A stretch of DNA of 64,000 bases from Vanessa cardui (taxonomy: Eukaryota > Arthropoda > Insecta > Lepidoptera > Nymphalidae). The notes beneath the pieces were generated by a model that did no database searches, was not told the DNA's origin, and saw nothing but the letters and a program-made list of their open reading frames with translations. The stretch is taken from contig NC_061124.1 of the NCBI RefSeq assembly GCF_905220365.1, positions 932,501 through 996,500 of the forward strand, in the 5' to 3' direction. Positions 49,391 to 60,600 of the stretch are shown piece after piece; the stretch's first letter is position 1; every line of letters starts with the position of its first letter. The position numbers and the translations under genes were made by a program.

Positions 49391-50234
49391 AGTTTTTTTT
49401 AATTTATTATTGGTTTAAAGTGGACATATAGCTATGTTACTGGCCCAGCAAACAACGATCAATAATCATGACAAAAATATTAATTGACGCCGTTCTAATA
49501 AATATATAATTTTCGATTTGTACGTCATTGTAATTTGAGTTTTTGAGAAAACACTTCTTGTTTATATTTGGAAGTGATTTCTAGAAAGCGCTCATTCAAT
49601 TCCAAGATGAATCGAATCTAGTTTGCGGGGCTCAGTAATACAAACATGCATATTTATCTAGTCATTAATATAATGGAATAAGTGTAAACAATCGAGGTCG
49701 TCCGTGTATTAAACAAAGACCATTAGTTTCGTCACAACGCGGACGTACCTCAGGTTGTTTCCATTCGTTACTCTTTAAACCAAAGTGTATGCAGATTTAC
49801 GATAAATGAGAGTCGGATCAGTATTGTAATACGTAGAAAAAATATGCCAAATATTGTGCCAAAGTTATAATAGAGGCGACATTGTAAGGGAAGACGGTTA
49901 CCATGAAAAATAACAAATAAATAATGGAAAAAATATATACAATTTTCATTTCCCCTTGTTTTTAAAAGAGATTCAAGACCTGAGATGCTATGGATGGAGT
50001 GCGTGAAGAAGAATATGAAAGAGATGTAAGTGAACGGTCAGTGAGAGTAATAGAGGAGAATGGGAGGAAAAGAGATGCTGTGTCTTCATTAAGAAGTTTG
50101 GGACGAAGTAGGAAAAAGATAAATGTTTTTAAAAGAGATAGCATAGCTCTACAGTTCTTGAACTGAACTGATTAACCTGTAAGAAAAAACCCGATTGAAA
50201 AAAGGAATTGCAAGGAATACACGAAATTTTGTTA
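49391..50234. other. Non-genic stretch
   Basis: A purine-rich patch at 49970-50120 gives a Ser/Leu-rich open frame on the - strand but has no homology I recognise. Nothing else seen. Confidence 0.4.
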
Positions 50235-50315
50235 CATAAGCATATAAGCGGCAAGGCAAATAGGCTACCTGACGATGAGTGACCTGTGGTGACCACCGCT
50301 GCCAAAAAAAACAAC
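50235..50315 (-). repeat. Interspersed repeat C fragment
   Basis: ATAGGCTACCTGACGATGAG and GACCTGTGGTGACCACCG are a decayed reverse copy of the distal C end. Confidence 0.5.
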
Positions 50316-50447
50316 CATTCCTTATAAATGATTTTTATTTGTGAAAATGTTTGTGAAATGCTTTTAATATTTTTAGGCAAATGCAAATGTATACATAATA
50401 AAAACTATTAAGATTTACATAATTCATAAACAATATTTATATAATCA

Positions 50448-50744
50448 CAACAACAACAGCCTGTAAATTCCCACTGCTGCTAAAGGCCTCCTCTCCCTTT
50501 GAGGAAAAGGTTTGGAACAAATTCCACCACGCTGTTCCAATGCGGGTTGGTGGAATACACATGTGGCAGAAATTCTATGAAATTTGTCACATGCAGGTTT
50601 CCTCACGATGTTTTCCTTCACCGTTGAGCACGAGATTAATTATAAAGACAAATTAAGCACATGAATCAGCGGTGCTTGCCTGGGTTTGAACTCGCAATCA
50701 TCGGTTAAGATGCACGCGTTCTAACCACTGGGCCATCTCGACTC
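50448..50744 (-). mobile_element. tRNA-derived SINE, nearly full length
   Basis: Reads on - from GAGTCGAGATGGCCCAGTGG (A-box) through GGTTAGAACGCGTGCATCTT and the B-box region to AACAGCGTGGTGGAATTTG and a (GTT)n tail, seen on + as CAACAACAACAGCCTG. Close to the copies at 52098 and 63176. Confidence 0.85.
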
Positions 50745-51917
50745 ATATATAATCACACCACCTTAGCAAATAAATTTAAAGTGAAAAAATAGATAGCTCT
50801 GAAAAATTCTAAAGGCTAGCAAGTGTAGCAGATACTAGATTTCTGTTCCGTGTTATACCTACTGTTGATAGAAACAGATGAAAAATATATCTCTTTGCAG
50901 AGAAGCACAACATCTTATTACCTCCAAGAGACCCATTTGTTACTCAGAAATCCAAAAATAAAACAAGTAAAAATAAATAAAATTAGATCACGTGCGTTTT
51001 AAATTATTGCAATGGTTATTTCTTCCTTAATCAAGACATCCGGTGAAGACGATTCACTAACCTCTTCGAAGCTCATAAAAACATCTTCGAGGTAATTACA
51101 ATAACAGCACGATGTTTACTGAGAGGTAAATAAAATATATTCTTAACGAAATATACTGCATTAGAATGCCTATGTCCCGGACCAAATACCTACAATAGGA
51201 AATGTATGGAATACGCAATAGCCAAATTTTAAGTTACTTCCTAATAATACTCATTCTGTAATGGCAAAATATTAAATTTTATTAAACTTTTTCGATTTCT
51301 AGGCACGAAGACAATCCTCGCTACGCCTAACAATGCACCGTTCTGTCAAAATTATAGTTCCATGGAACTAAGTTATGGCAAGTGCAAATTAGTAGGCACA
51401 TTCCCGTGTCGTATACTTTACCTTTGGCTTTGACCGTCATACTCCATCGAGTATGACAGTCAAAGCCAAAGGTGGACAGGATATTGCTCATACCAATTTT
51501 TCAGATTTAAAAGAGCATAATATTTTATTGCAAAGAGACTTTTTTTTGCTAAAGTCACTGTATGTGAAATCGGTGGTTATATGCCAAATTCTCTTCCGAA
51601 TACAAAATTAGCTCCTGAGGTGCATCACCCAACTGTTCTTTACACTTAAATCTTTTAAGAAAGTAAATCTCGCGAGCAATTTATCAACTATCTTTTTAAA
51701 AAACGAAGATATTCCTTTTAACTTTAAATATCAAAATTTAAATCTAGGAATAAATCTACTGCTATGAATACGATTTAAGAGCATAGTAATTACGGAAAAG
51801 ATTAAATGTAACGATAAAGTTTCGAACGTTCCGTATATCGCTCATCGAGGCCGTGAGGAACGGATCCCATTTTATTTCCACATGCTATAATGGCACAGCT
51901 TGGTAATTACTTCCTTT
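50745..51917. other. Non-genic stretch with one strong hairpin
   Basis: Apart from the hairpin at 51420-51473, nothing was recognised. Confidence 0.45.
51420..51473. repeat. 25-bp-arm hairpin of mixed base composition
   Basis: Arms 51420-51444 and 51449-51473 pair at 24 of 25 positions around the loop CATC (left arm starts ACCTTTGGCTTTGACCG). Unlike the AT palindromes elsewhere it has balanced composition, so it is unlikely to arise by chance. Confidence 0.85.
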
Positions 51918-51995
51918 TTTTATAGAATAGGTAAGCGGATGTGTGGCCACAGACGTTGATCGTCACTACCGCCCACAGAAATTGGCGTTGTAATA
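51918..51995 (-). repeat. Interspersed repeat C fragment
   Basis: AATAGGTAAGCGGATGTGTG and ATCGTCACTACCGCCCACAG are reversed distal C blocks. Confidence 0.5.
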
Positions 51996-52097
51996 AATAT
52001 TTATCTCTAGTTACATCACTAATGCGCAGTACAAATCATGAAACTTTCAGAAATAAGATCCTATTTTTCTTTTGCCAATAGTGACAATGACTCATTC

Positions 52098-52386
52098 AAC
52101 AACAACAACCTGTAAATTTCCCACTGCTGAGCTAAGGCCTTCCCTCCCATTGAGGAGAAGGTTTGGAACATACTCCACCACGCTGTTCCAATGCGGATTA
52201 GGGTAATGCACATGTGGCAGAATTTCTATGAAATTTCCTAACGATGTTTTCCTTCACCACCGAGCACGAGATGAATTCTAAATACAAATTAATTACATAA
52301 ATATTCAATAGCGATTGCCTCGGGTTGAACCCGCAATCCTCGGTTAAGATGTATTCGTTCTAACCATTGGACCATCTCGGCTCTCA
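52098..52386 (-). mobile_element. tRNA-derived SINE, nearly full length
   Basis: Same structure as the 50448-50744 copy and the same orientation; its A-box region reads GAGCCGAGATGGTCCAATGG and its tail is (GTT)n. Small deletions in the body. Confidence 0.8.
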
Positions 52387-52773
52387 ACCAATATAATATA
52401 ATTAAGTATTGGTGTTTGAAGGTGAATTGTCTCATGAGTACCTACGAAGTTCAACCAAGTAAAGTATGATAGTTAACATTGGCTCTTAGTATCCGTTCAT
52501 TATGAATATTAATTATGCATACAGTTATAAGACGCGATAAGAGATGAGCCAAGATGATCTATTGGTTAGAAAATGTAAATTTTGTAACGGATTGGGGGAT
52601 CAAACCAAATTTTTACCAATAATATATTTATAAAACATACTTGTTTTAATCTTATGATGCTATGTTCTTAAGCCACGTTATCAATTAATAATTTAACACA
52701 TAATCGTGAAATTAGTATTTTTTATGTCTGTAATATCTAATTCAACGCACTCGCTAAAACGCTTAGAAAATTA
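52387..52773. other. Non-genic stretch
   Basis: AT-rich; nothing recognised. Confidence 0.45.
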
Positions 52774-53540
52774 TTGGAGTGGCACACGAACAGCAGTTAT
52801 TCTGAAAGCTGCTGGTTCAGTATAAATATTAAATCGAGGTCAACTCCAAGTACAACAATCATGTCATGGTGTAACTTCGATCGGATCGGAATCCTCTTAC
52901 TCGACCTAGCCTGCGAGCCCTATTTTGTCCTTCTTCTACTTCCTTGGGTTGGATGGTACCGTGGCGGCCCTCACTCGAAGTGGAACTGGTCCCTCTCCTT
53001 CACTCATGGACAAACGTTTGAGCTACGTAGTGGCGAGTGGAGGAAAGTTTATGGTCAGCCGAACGTACTTCTCCCTGACTGGCTGAATTCAAAACCGACA
53101 GTGATTCTCGGTGGTCTCAGCACGATTATGCGCAATTTAAGCAACTTTACCACGAAACCTTGCGGGAAAGTCATTAAAAAAGGGATCCATTTTAGACAGT
53201 ACTTTTCTCTACGTCCCTACTCAACAGGAATGTCCACACTTGTTCAATGGTTGGCATTCAGGGTGTCGAACTGGAGGCTAGAGGGGGAGGTGAAGTTTCT
53301 GACGGACTATCGATATGTTTATTTTAAGATTACAGGTTGCCAGAACCCAGTGGGTACCGACCACTTTGCCCTTACCTCCTGGATTGAAAAGTTCCCTGGA
53401 TAAGAGGCGATTTGAAGCTGGTCCAGCTTTTTCACTGCTGGTTCACTACGCAGTAGCCTTCCCGACGGTAGGCTACAGCGTAGTGAACGTCGTTTGGGCT
53501 GTTGTATCAGTCACCCTCGTCACGGCGACGGAGCAGGACT
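52774..53540 (+). pseudogene. Decayed LINE, probably R1-clade endonuclease end
   Basis: A 209-codon open frame (52774-53403) is GC-richer than its flanks. Near its end, WRLEGEVKFLTDYRYVYFKI resembles the R1-clade endonuclease motif around SDHRYI, in which the catalytic pair Asp-His would here be Asp-Tyr. A second frame (from 53315) continues with LPLPPGLKSSLDKRRFEAG, like the W-L-D-F-A segment that follows the endonuclease in R1 elements, so a frameshift near 53340-53400 separates the two. Upstream residues (52774-53200) are not recognised. A host gene fragment cannot be excluded. Confidence 0.35.
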
Positions 53541-53547
53541 TTAATAC

Positions 53548-54361
53548 ATTGATAATCCTTATTCAGATAAAATATTACTAAACTTGGGTATTCAAGTAAG
53601 AATTTTTATTTTCATACTATACCATTTGAACAAATATACTTTAGCAAATATCATCGCTACCAAATTGCTTGCAAACAAAAAAAACATATGGTCGGATCGG
53701 CTGTAAAAATAAATTTTAACCTTGGTCGTTAAATTTCTCCAAGTTTGTGTAAGTAACATTTTGTCTGTGTTTCACAGTAAAGTTACCCTAAAATTAAATT
53801 TAATATTATTCATGTGTCTGATTTACACGTAAACGTACAAAGAAAGCTTCAAATGAAGCACTTTGTACCAAACACGATCGAAGGCCTTCGATGCTGCTAA
53901 TGCCTTACCCTCGGTCGTGGGCATCCAAGGTCAGGTGATGTTAATCCTGAGCATAGATATCCAGAAAAGGATTCTCCATCATACAGTCGCAGATGGAGAA
54001 TGGATAAAAGATGGATAAAACCAAATTCTGCTCAATCATCATTTTTTAAGAGGTTAGGGATATGTGTCATAAATGAGACACATGGATAAAATTGAAATTA
54101 AATACAGAATTACTTTACTGTGAAACGTAGATCCAATGTGGCTTAAATTTGAATTATTTTAACGAAGGTGCAAAAATTATTTTTACAGCCGATCCGACCA
54201 TATGTTTTTTTGTTTGTACATAATTTGCAATGAAATCTACAAAGGTGAATTCAACTTACATGTATATTATAAAGGACAATGTTTAAACATTATATGTTTA
54301 ATCATTGTTGAATAACCATGTTAAGTATAATATATTTATTAATCTGAATAAGGATTATGAA
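53548..54361. mobile_element. Foldback structure: two inverted diverged copies around an RT relic
   Basis: Left-arm blocks recur inverted on the right in mirrored order: ATAATCCTTATTCAGAT (53552-53568 / 54342-54358, perfect); a 30-plus-base block containing CATATGGTCGGATCGGCTGT (about 53675-53712 / 54177-54213); GTTTCACAGTAAAGT (53770-53784 / 54110-54125); and CATGTGTCT (about 53811 / 54078). Arms are each about 300 bases and diverged between the blocks. The loop (53860-54000) includes an RT motif-A relic. It could be a foldback transposon or two inverted insertions of one repeat. Confidence 0.6.
53842..53935 (-). mobile_element. Reverse-transcriptase motif A relic
   Basis: On the - strand, ALAASKAFDRVWYKVLHLKL matches the LINE RT palm motif usually written SKAFDRVWHKALL; the catalytic Asp upstream of SKAFD is Ala here. 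A short fragment only, within the foldback structure. Confidence 0.5.
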
Positions 54362-54511
54362 CATTTTACGCCGATAGGACAGTTTTTTCGCCAATGTCAC
54401 GTGCGAAAATTATATCTTGCTAGGTGCACAAAGTTACTAACAAATTGCACCTGTTCGAAACCGAGGTAGATCGCTAGTTTATAAAATTACTATGAAGAAT
54501 AACAAGTACAC

Positions 54512-54550
54512 AGCGATAAAAAGCCGCGACGGTTAAATTCTGTATCAATT
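54512..54550 (+). promoter_or_regulatory. Probable core promoter of the SVWC gene
   Basis: GCGATAAAAAGCCGCG (TATA-like, near 54514) lies about 30 bases upstream of GTATCAATTCG, an initiator-like TCA element near 54545, and 60 bases upstream of the ATG. Spacing fits an arthropod TATA-Inr promoter, common in inducible immune genes. Confidence 0.45.
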
Positions 54551-54572
54551 CGTTGGTGATATTTGTTCCGAC

Positions 54573-54666
54573 ATGTTCAAGTTGCTGCTTGTGTTGTGTG
54601 CGTGTTTGTGCGTTGGTCATGGTGCTGTCGCCATCGGCCCTTTAGAGCCCAAGCCTGAGGAATTCA
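54573..54666 (+). CDS. SVWC gene exon 1 (signal peptide)
   Basis: ATG in ACATGTTCAAG; encodes the signal peptide and GPLEPKPEEF. It ends in phase 1 before GTAAGA. Confidence 0.85.
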
Positions 54667-57600
54667 GTAAGAATTGTTACATCTCTAGATAAACTGATGT
54701 TTAAAGTAAAGTAAAGAGTCGGACAAATTGATTGATTTGATTCAGTCAGATATAAAAATACTATTTCACTATATAATACGGTACTTAATCAAAGTATTAT
54801 CAATTTTAGAAAAAAAAGTTACTTAAAATTTTGGCTTAATTTCGCTTTACTATGTGACGCTCAAGAACTGATAATGGAATGGTATTACTTAGATGTGCCA
54901 TACCATGCATCCAGCGTTGGAGAAACAACTGAGTGGTTCTTGCGTGTTCTGTGACTTATCTAAACGAATACCGCCTAGTGTCCGACCTTGCAAATAAAAG
55001 CTCATATCAAAAATCCATTTATAAATGAGATATAGAGTTGTCCGTTGATTTCTAGGCCGCATATTTATAAAATTATTTGTACTTTATGGAAATGCTCTGT
55101 ACCTAATTGGAATAGATGAAAAGAATATCTACTGAGTTGTCTAACTTTTCGTTTCATCTCAGTAGAATATACTTCACAAGCTTTAGATTTAATTCAACAC
55201 TGTAACATGCATTACCGTCTACCATAGGGGCCCTCCTAAGGGGACCTCGAAGAACCAAGAATTTCTTTCACACTTTTGTGCATACGTTGACTGCTATTTA
55301 TATTTTAGAAATTGCTATATTTGTAAGAAATAACTGACATCTTTATCAAACTCAAACTCAAATTCCTTTATTCAATATAAAAGCATTACACTTACTTATT
55401 GATTGTCAAATAAACACTACCACCGGTTCGGAAAAAGGAACACCCTGACCTGAGAAGAACCGGCGAAAGAAACTCAGCGGGTCTTTTTTTTCTGTTATTT
55501 TTTTTTTTGTCAAATTTATGTACATTTATGTACCTTACATAGTAGTATATGATTAGAAATAGCCAGGAGGCGATCGTTTCATTCCCAAGGTGTGCTATCA
55601 AACATAAACTCGCTAATTGTATAGTAACCTTTTGCACACAAGCGTTCCTTAACAATTTTTTTAAATTTGGCAACAGAAGCATTTTGAACGCTTTCTGGGA
55701 TCCTGTTGTAGAAGCGTATACATTGCCCCACAAAAGAGTTACTGACTCTATGCAGTCGAGTAACAGGAGTAACAAGATTGTGTTTGTTCCTTGTACCAAT
55801 GTTATGAGAATCACATTTTCTCATAAAAACATTAATATTTTTCCGTACATACAAAACATTACAAAATATGTATTGAGAAGCAACAGTCAATATCTTAATT
55901 TCTTTAAATCTATGCCTTAAAGATTCCTTGGCTCCTAGGTTATAGATTGTGCGAATAGCCCTCTTCTGCAGCACAAATATAGTTTGGATAGCGGCTGTGT
56001 TACCCCAAAGCATAATACCGTAGGACATTATACTATGAAAGTAACTAAAATATACTAGTCGAGCCGTATCAACATCAGTAAGTAATCTAATTTTTTTGAC
56101 CGCAAATGCCGCAGAACTCAGTCTACCCGCCAATCCGTTTATGTGGGGGAGCCACTGTAACTTGGCATCAAGAGTAAGGCCAAGAAATTCAGTTGTTTCA
56201 ACTGGATCCATCGATTCCCCATTGATAAGTACATCGGGTTTTACATTTTGCACATTTGGTGTGCTAAATTTTACAATTTTAGTTTTTTTATTATTCAGTC
56301 TAAGATTATTTACGCTAAACCAATGTACTATATCGGACATAGCATTGTTTACATCGTCATACTGAACCTGTTTCCTATTAATTTTAAAAACCAAAGAGGT
56401 ATCATCAGCAAACAATACTATATCATGTTTGTTCCCAACAAGAAAGGGCAAGTCATTTATGTATATGAGGAATAGAAAAGGTCCAAGAATTGATCCTTGT
56501 GGGACCCCCATACCAACTGAGACCCCAGGAGACCTTGTCCCTTTAACGTCAACCCTCTGAATTCTATTGTTAAGATAGGAAGTCAGAAGGTCGAGTGCAC
56601 ATTCTCTAATTCCGTAGTGATATAGTTTCCTGACCAGAGTTTCATGCTGAACACAATCAAAGGCTTTGGATAAGTCGCAGAAAATCCCCAAGGCATCCTG
56701 CGACCCCTCCCAGGCCTCATAGATATTTTTTATAAGTTCGATACCTGCGTCGGTAGTCGAGCGACCCCTCATGAATCCAAATTGTTTTCTGTGAAGCAGA
56801 TTGTGTCTATTGAAATATGCTAATAATTGATTTAAAATAATTTTTTCAAATATTTTGCTGAGGGTAGGTAATATTGAGATAGGCCTATAGTTATTAGGAT
56901 CTGAAGTGCTACCAGATTTAAATATTGGAATGACTTTACTATGTTTCATCAGGTCAGGAAATATACCACGCTGAACACAATCATTGAATATTATTGCAAG
57001 ATAAGGTGCAATCACATCAATAATTGAGTTTATCACCTTTACAGAAATACCCCATAGATCAGCAGTTTTCTTAATGTCTAATGATTTAAATGCACAAATT
57101 ATGATATTGGTGTTTACAGGGGTAAAATTAAATTTTGATTTGCATTCTCGTACATTTTCTTTCACCAATGATTCGGCGACAGCTGGAGAAGAAATAAGTA
57201 ACCTAGTTGTAGAAACTGGTATGTCAGCAAAAAATTGTTCAAAAACTGAAGCAACTTCCCGTTCACTATTTATGACTTTATTATTATAATTTAAGTTTAA
57301 TTCGGAGCTCCGATTACCACTTCTACCAGTTTCACAATTTATAACTTTCCAGGTCATTTTTATTTTGTTATGTGCATTCTTAATTCAATTTTTTATAGTT
57401 AAAGACTTAGCCAGAAAGCACACTTTTCTAAATAATTTTGAATAGTTACTTACATAGTTGGCAAAAGTGGCACTATGATTGTACGTCCTTTCAATATAAA
57501 GCTCGTACATTCGTTGCCTACTTTTATGAATTCCAATAGTAGCCCAATCATTGAATTTCAAAAAGTTTTTTGTATTAACTGTTTTAGAAGTGAATATTGC

Positions 57601-60600
57601 ATTAAACTTGTTTCTAATTAATTTAAATAGGTTATTATACAAAACGTTGGGATTATCACTAAGAGTTAGGTGAAGGAGATTGGCCATAATATTACTTCTA
57701 AACTTCTCAATACGACTTCTGGTCAAAGGAACAAACATTATTTTTTCACAATTGCTTATTTTATTAATATGAAAATTAAATAAAGCCTGTTGTCCACAGT
57801 GATCTGAATTTAGTTTATTAATAATCATTTTATTTTGTGGAATATGGGTTGCAAATATATTGTCTATGCAAGTTGCTGTGGAATCTGTTATTCTAGTTGG
57901 TTCTAAGAACAGATTTACCAGATTATATGAATTTAACAATGATCTGAATCTAATACTTGTGGTTGTATTATGCAGTAAATTTATATTAAAATCTCCACAA
58001 ACAATAATTTCTTTATTACATTCAGATAATTTTGATAAAACATTTTCCAATACATTTTCAAACAATTCATATAATCCACTAGGGGGCCTGTATACGCATA
58101 CAACAATGACACGCTCAAGCTCTGCACAGGCTATTTCTATAGTTTGCTCAATAGAAAGGCTCACAATATCTTTACGTTCCTTAAATTTAAAGTGTTTACT
58201 CATAAGTATTAAAGAGCCACCACGAATAGCTTTATTCCTACTGAACAAACTAGCCAACTGGTGCCCACTAAAGTTAAACATGACCTGATAATTCAGAAGC
58301 CAATGTTCAGTTAAACACAAAATATCAATATCATTACAGGTCAAAAATAATTCAATATCTAGGTCCTTCCCTAACATTCCTTGAATATTTTGGTGCACCA
58401 GGTTTACAATTTTATTATTAGTTATTTTCCTTTTCTTTTTATTGGCTTCTATGGTAACTATACTATTGGTGCCAGAGACTACCTCTATTGTCTTAGAGTT
58501 TAATTTAAATTACTTGGAACATATTCCAAAATATATGGTCTTGTATTATTATACTGCTCAATAGAAGCAGTTGTCTGGTCAACCAAACAGTTGGTTGATT
58601 TTGTAACAATAAAATATGATAGCGTGCTTGCTATCTGTCTCTTATAAAAATTTGATAGGTGACACCTATCACATGTCAATAAACATGAACTATTATTAAT
58701 TATATTATTAATATCAATTAATTCAATTTTATTATTGATGTCATTTTTTGATACATAATAACTATTTGTCATTATATGTAACCTATTATTTAATTTAAAC
58801 CTAATTGCATTTTCCTGTGGCATATCTTTAATATAAGGAAATGTGAACATTAATATTCTTTCTACATTTAAATTTAATAATTTAGTGTAATAATAATCAA
58901 GAATTTTTTTGTTCACATTTCCCCTTCTCCCAACTAGTATGATTAGTGTAGTAGAAGGACAATGAGTACAATTCAAAATACTATTCATTATATGTGAGTA
59001 ACTTGCACCTGGCATACAATAATTTGTTACTAATTGTCCCCTACACATGTCATTGAGCAAAACACCCATATCTCTTCCCATTCCATCACTATAAATTTTA
59101 GTACATTTTTTGGGAGGAACATGATGTGTTTTGCTTGGTATGGCGCTGACATGAGCTGTTGACTGAGATGGAGACACCATACCAGAGCACAGCCCAGAAC
59201 GATCCCCAGAGTCAGAAGCGCCCCGACAATCACAAGCATAGTGGTTTATGAGAGAGTCAAAGCGCTCCGAATTATACTTACTTAAGTCTAGTAGATTGTT
59301 CATGGCTGCGATATGACCAGTAATTTCATTTTGGGACAGTTCATATTTTTTTGATATGGTGTCTAAGGAGCTTTTTAAATATGATATCTCAGCCTGAAGA
59401 GCAGTCACATCAGCCTCATAACCTTGTCTCATATCTTTCACATTCTTATTATATTCAATCATTTTTAATTTGAGTGTATTTCTTTCCTTACAGATTTTTT
59501 CATAATTAAGGCAATTATTTCTAGATTTTATCAATTTTTGTGTTTTCTTAATATACCCATTAATTTTAATATATTTCTTGAATTTATTATTACTTAATAC
59601 TAGACTGGAAGAACCCATGTCATCACCAGTCAAATCAATTGTCGAAATGTCTTTGTTACTGGTGAGCGGGGACACTAATGTGGCTTTATATCCAACCAGT
59701 TCATCATATAGACACTGGGTTTGAGAGGCCTTCAAGTTGAGGTTATTGTTTTCTAATTCTGATATATATAGTTGGGCCTTATGTAATTTAGCTTTTAAGT
59801 CATTGGTGAGCATAAGAGCTTGCTCATACTCATCTCTGCAATTATCAAACCCACTGACTATTTCTTGCAAATTATTATTTTGTTCTTCCATTTCTACATA
59901 TCGTAAATGTAACTGCGAAAGCTCAGATTTTAATGCGTTGTTTTTATTAAGAATTTGCAAGAATTCTTGTTCATTATCATCCCTTTCTTTTAACAGTAGA
60001 TCACACTGAGTCCTGGATGCTTTTAGTTCCTGGAGCGTCAGCTGGAGTTGTTCCTCGGCCTGACGCGCCTTGGTGCTACGAGTCATCATGTTTTATAAAA
60101 ATAGAAGTTATTAGATAAAATAATATAGACGGCGTCAGTGTGATCAAACAGTTGCTATAATATTTGACTTATAAATTGTGAAATAGGGTTTCTATAGTAA
60201 GTTAGAGGGATAACAAGAAGTTGAACAAGAAAACTTTTTAAAATTGAGTTCGTTACCTGCGTAATGTCAGCTGACGAACACAACACAAGAAAACACTGCA
60301 CATTAACGAACGACACTCAGTATATTAATATACTTTTTATATATTACATTAATAACTTGATTTAAATACAAAATTAAAGATAATACAGTTATTTTTTATA
60401 ATAAAATAATAATTTTTATTTGTTGAGAGAAGTTTTTTATGACATTAGGCTAGTGTTGCCACAGGAAAAAAAAAAGGCTAGTGGCGATAGTCTGTATAAG
60501 TCGATAATCAAATCGTGCTCTTCATTATAGAAGATCTATTCCATGGCCATAAATTATACTATTTAACATTATACTACTTAATTCTTGTAATTTAACATTA

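Larger units (their letters stand above)
55349..60310 (-). mobile_element. Near-complete CR1-group non-LTR retrotransposon (LINE)
   Basis: About 5 kb, antisense within intron 1 of the SVWC gene. Order on - strand: 5' UTR (about 60310-60090, starting near CTGAGTGTCGTTCGTTAATG), ORF1 (60089-58500), ORF2 in the -1 frame (58503-55579, one TGA inside), and a 3' UTR ending in tandem GAGTTT units at about 55349 instead of poly(A). No target-site duplication was found, and the 5' boundary is an estimate. The endonuclease plus RT order, esterase-like ORF1 and short-repeat tail point to the CR1/L2/Daphne/Crack side of the LINE tree rather than R1 or RTE. Exact clade is not established. With only one visible lesion it is young. 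Confidence 0.85.

Noticed and set aside
59030..59239. 69-codon frame with a membrane-like start inside LINE ORF1
   Set aside because: Alternate register of the ORF1 coding sequence; no independent support.
55549..60009. Several + strand frames of 70-142 codons within the LINE
   Set aside because: All are antisense shadows of ORF1 and ORF2, which carry the recognisable domains.
55330..60330. Target-site duplication flanking the LINE
   Set aside because: No matching direct repeat found between the sequence beyond the GAGTTT tail and the estimated 5' end; the 5' boundary is uncertain.
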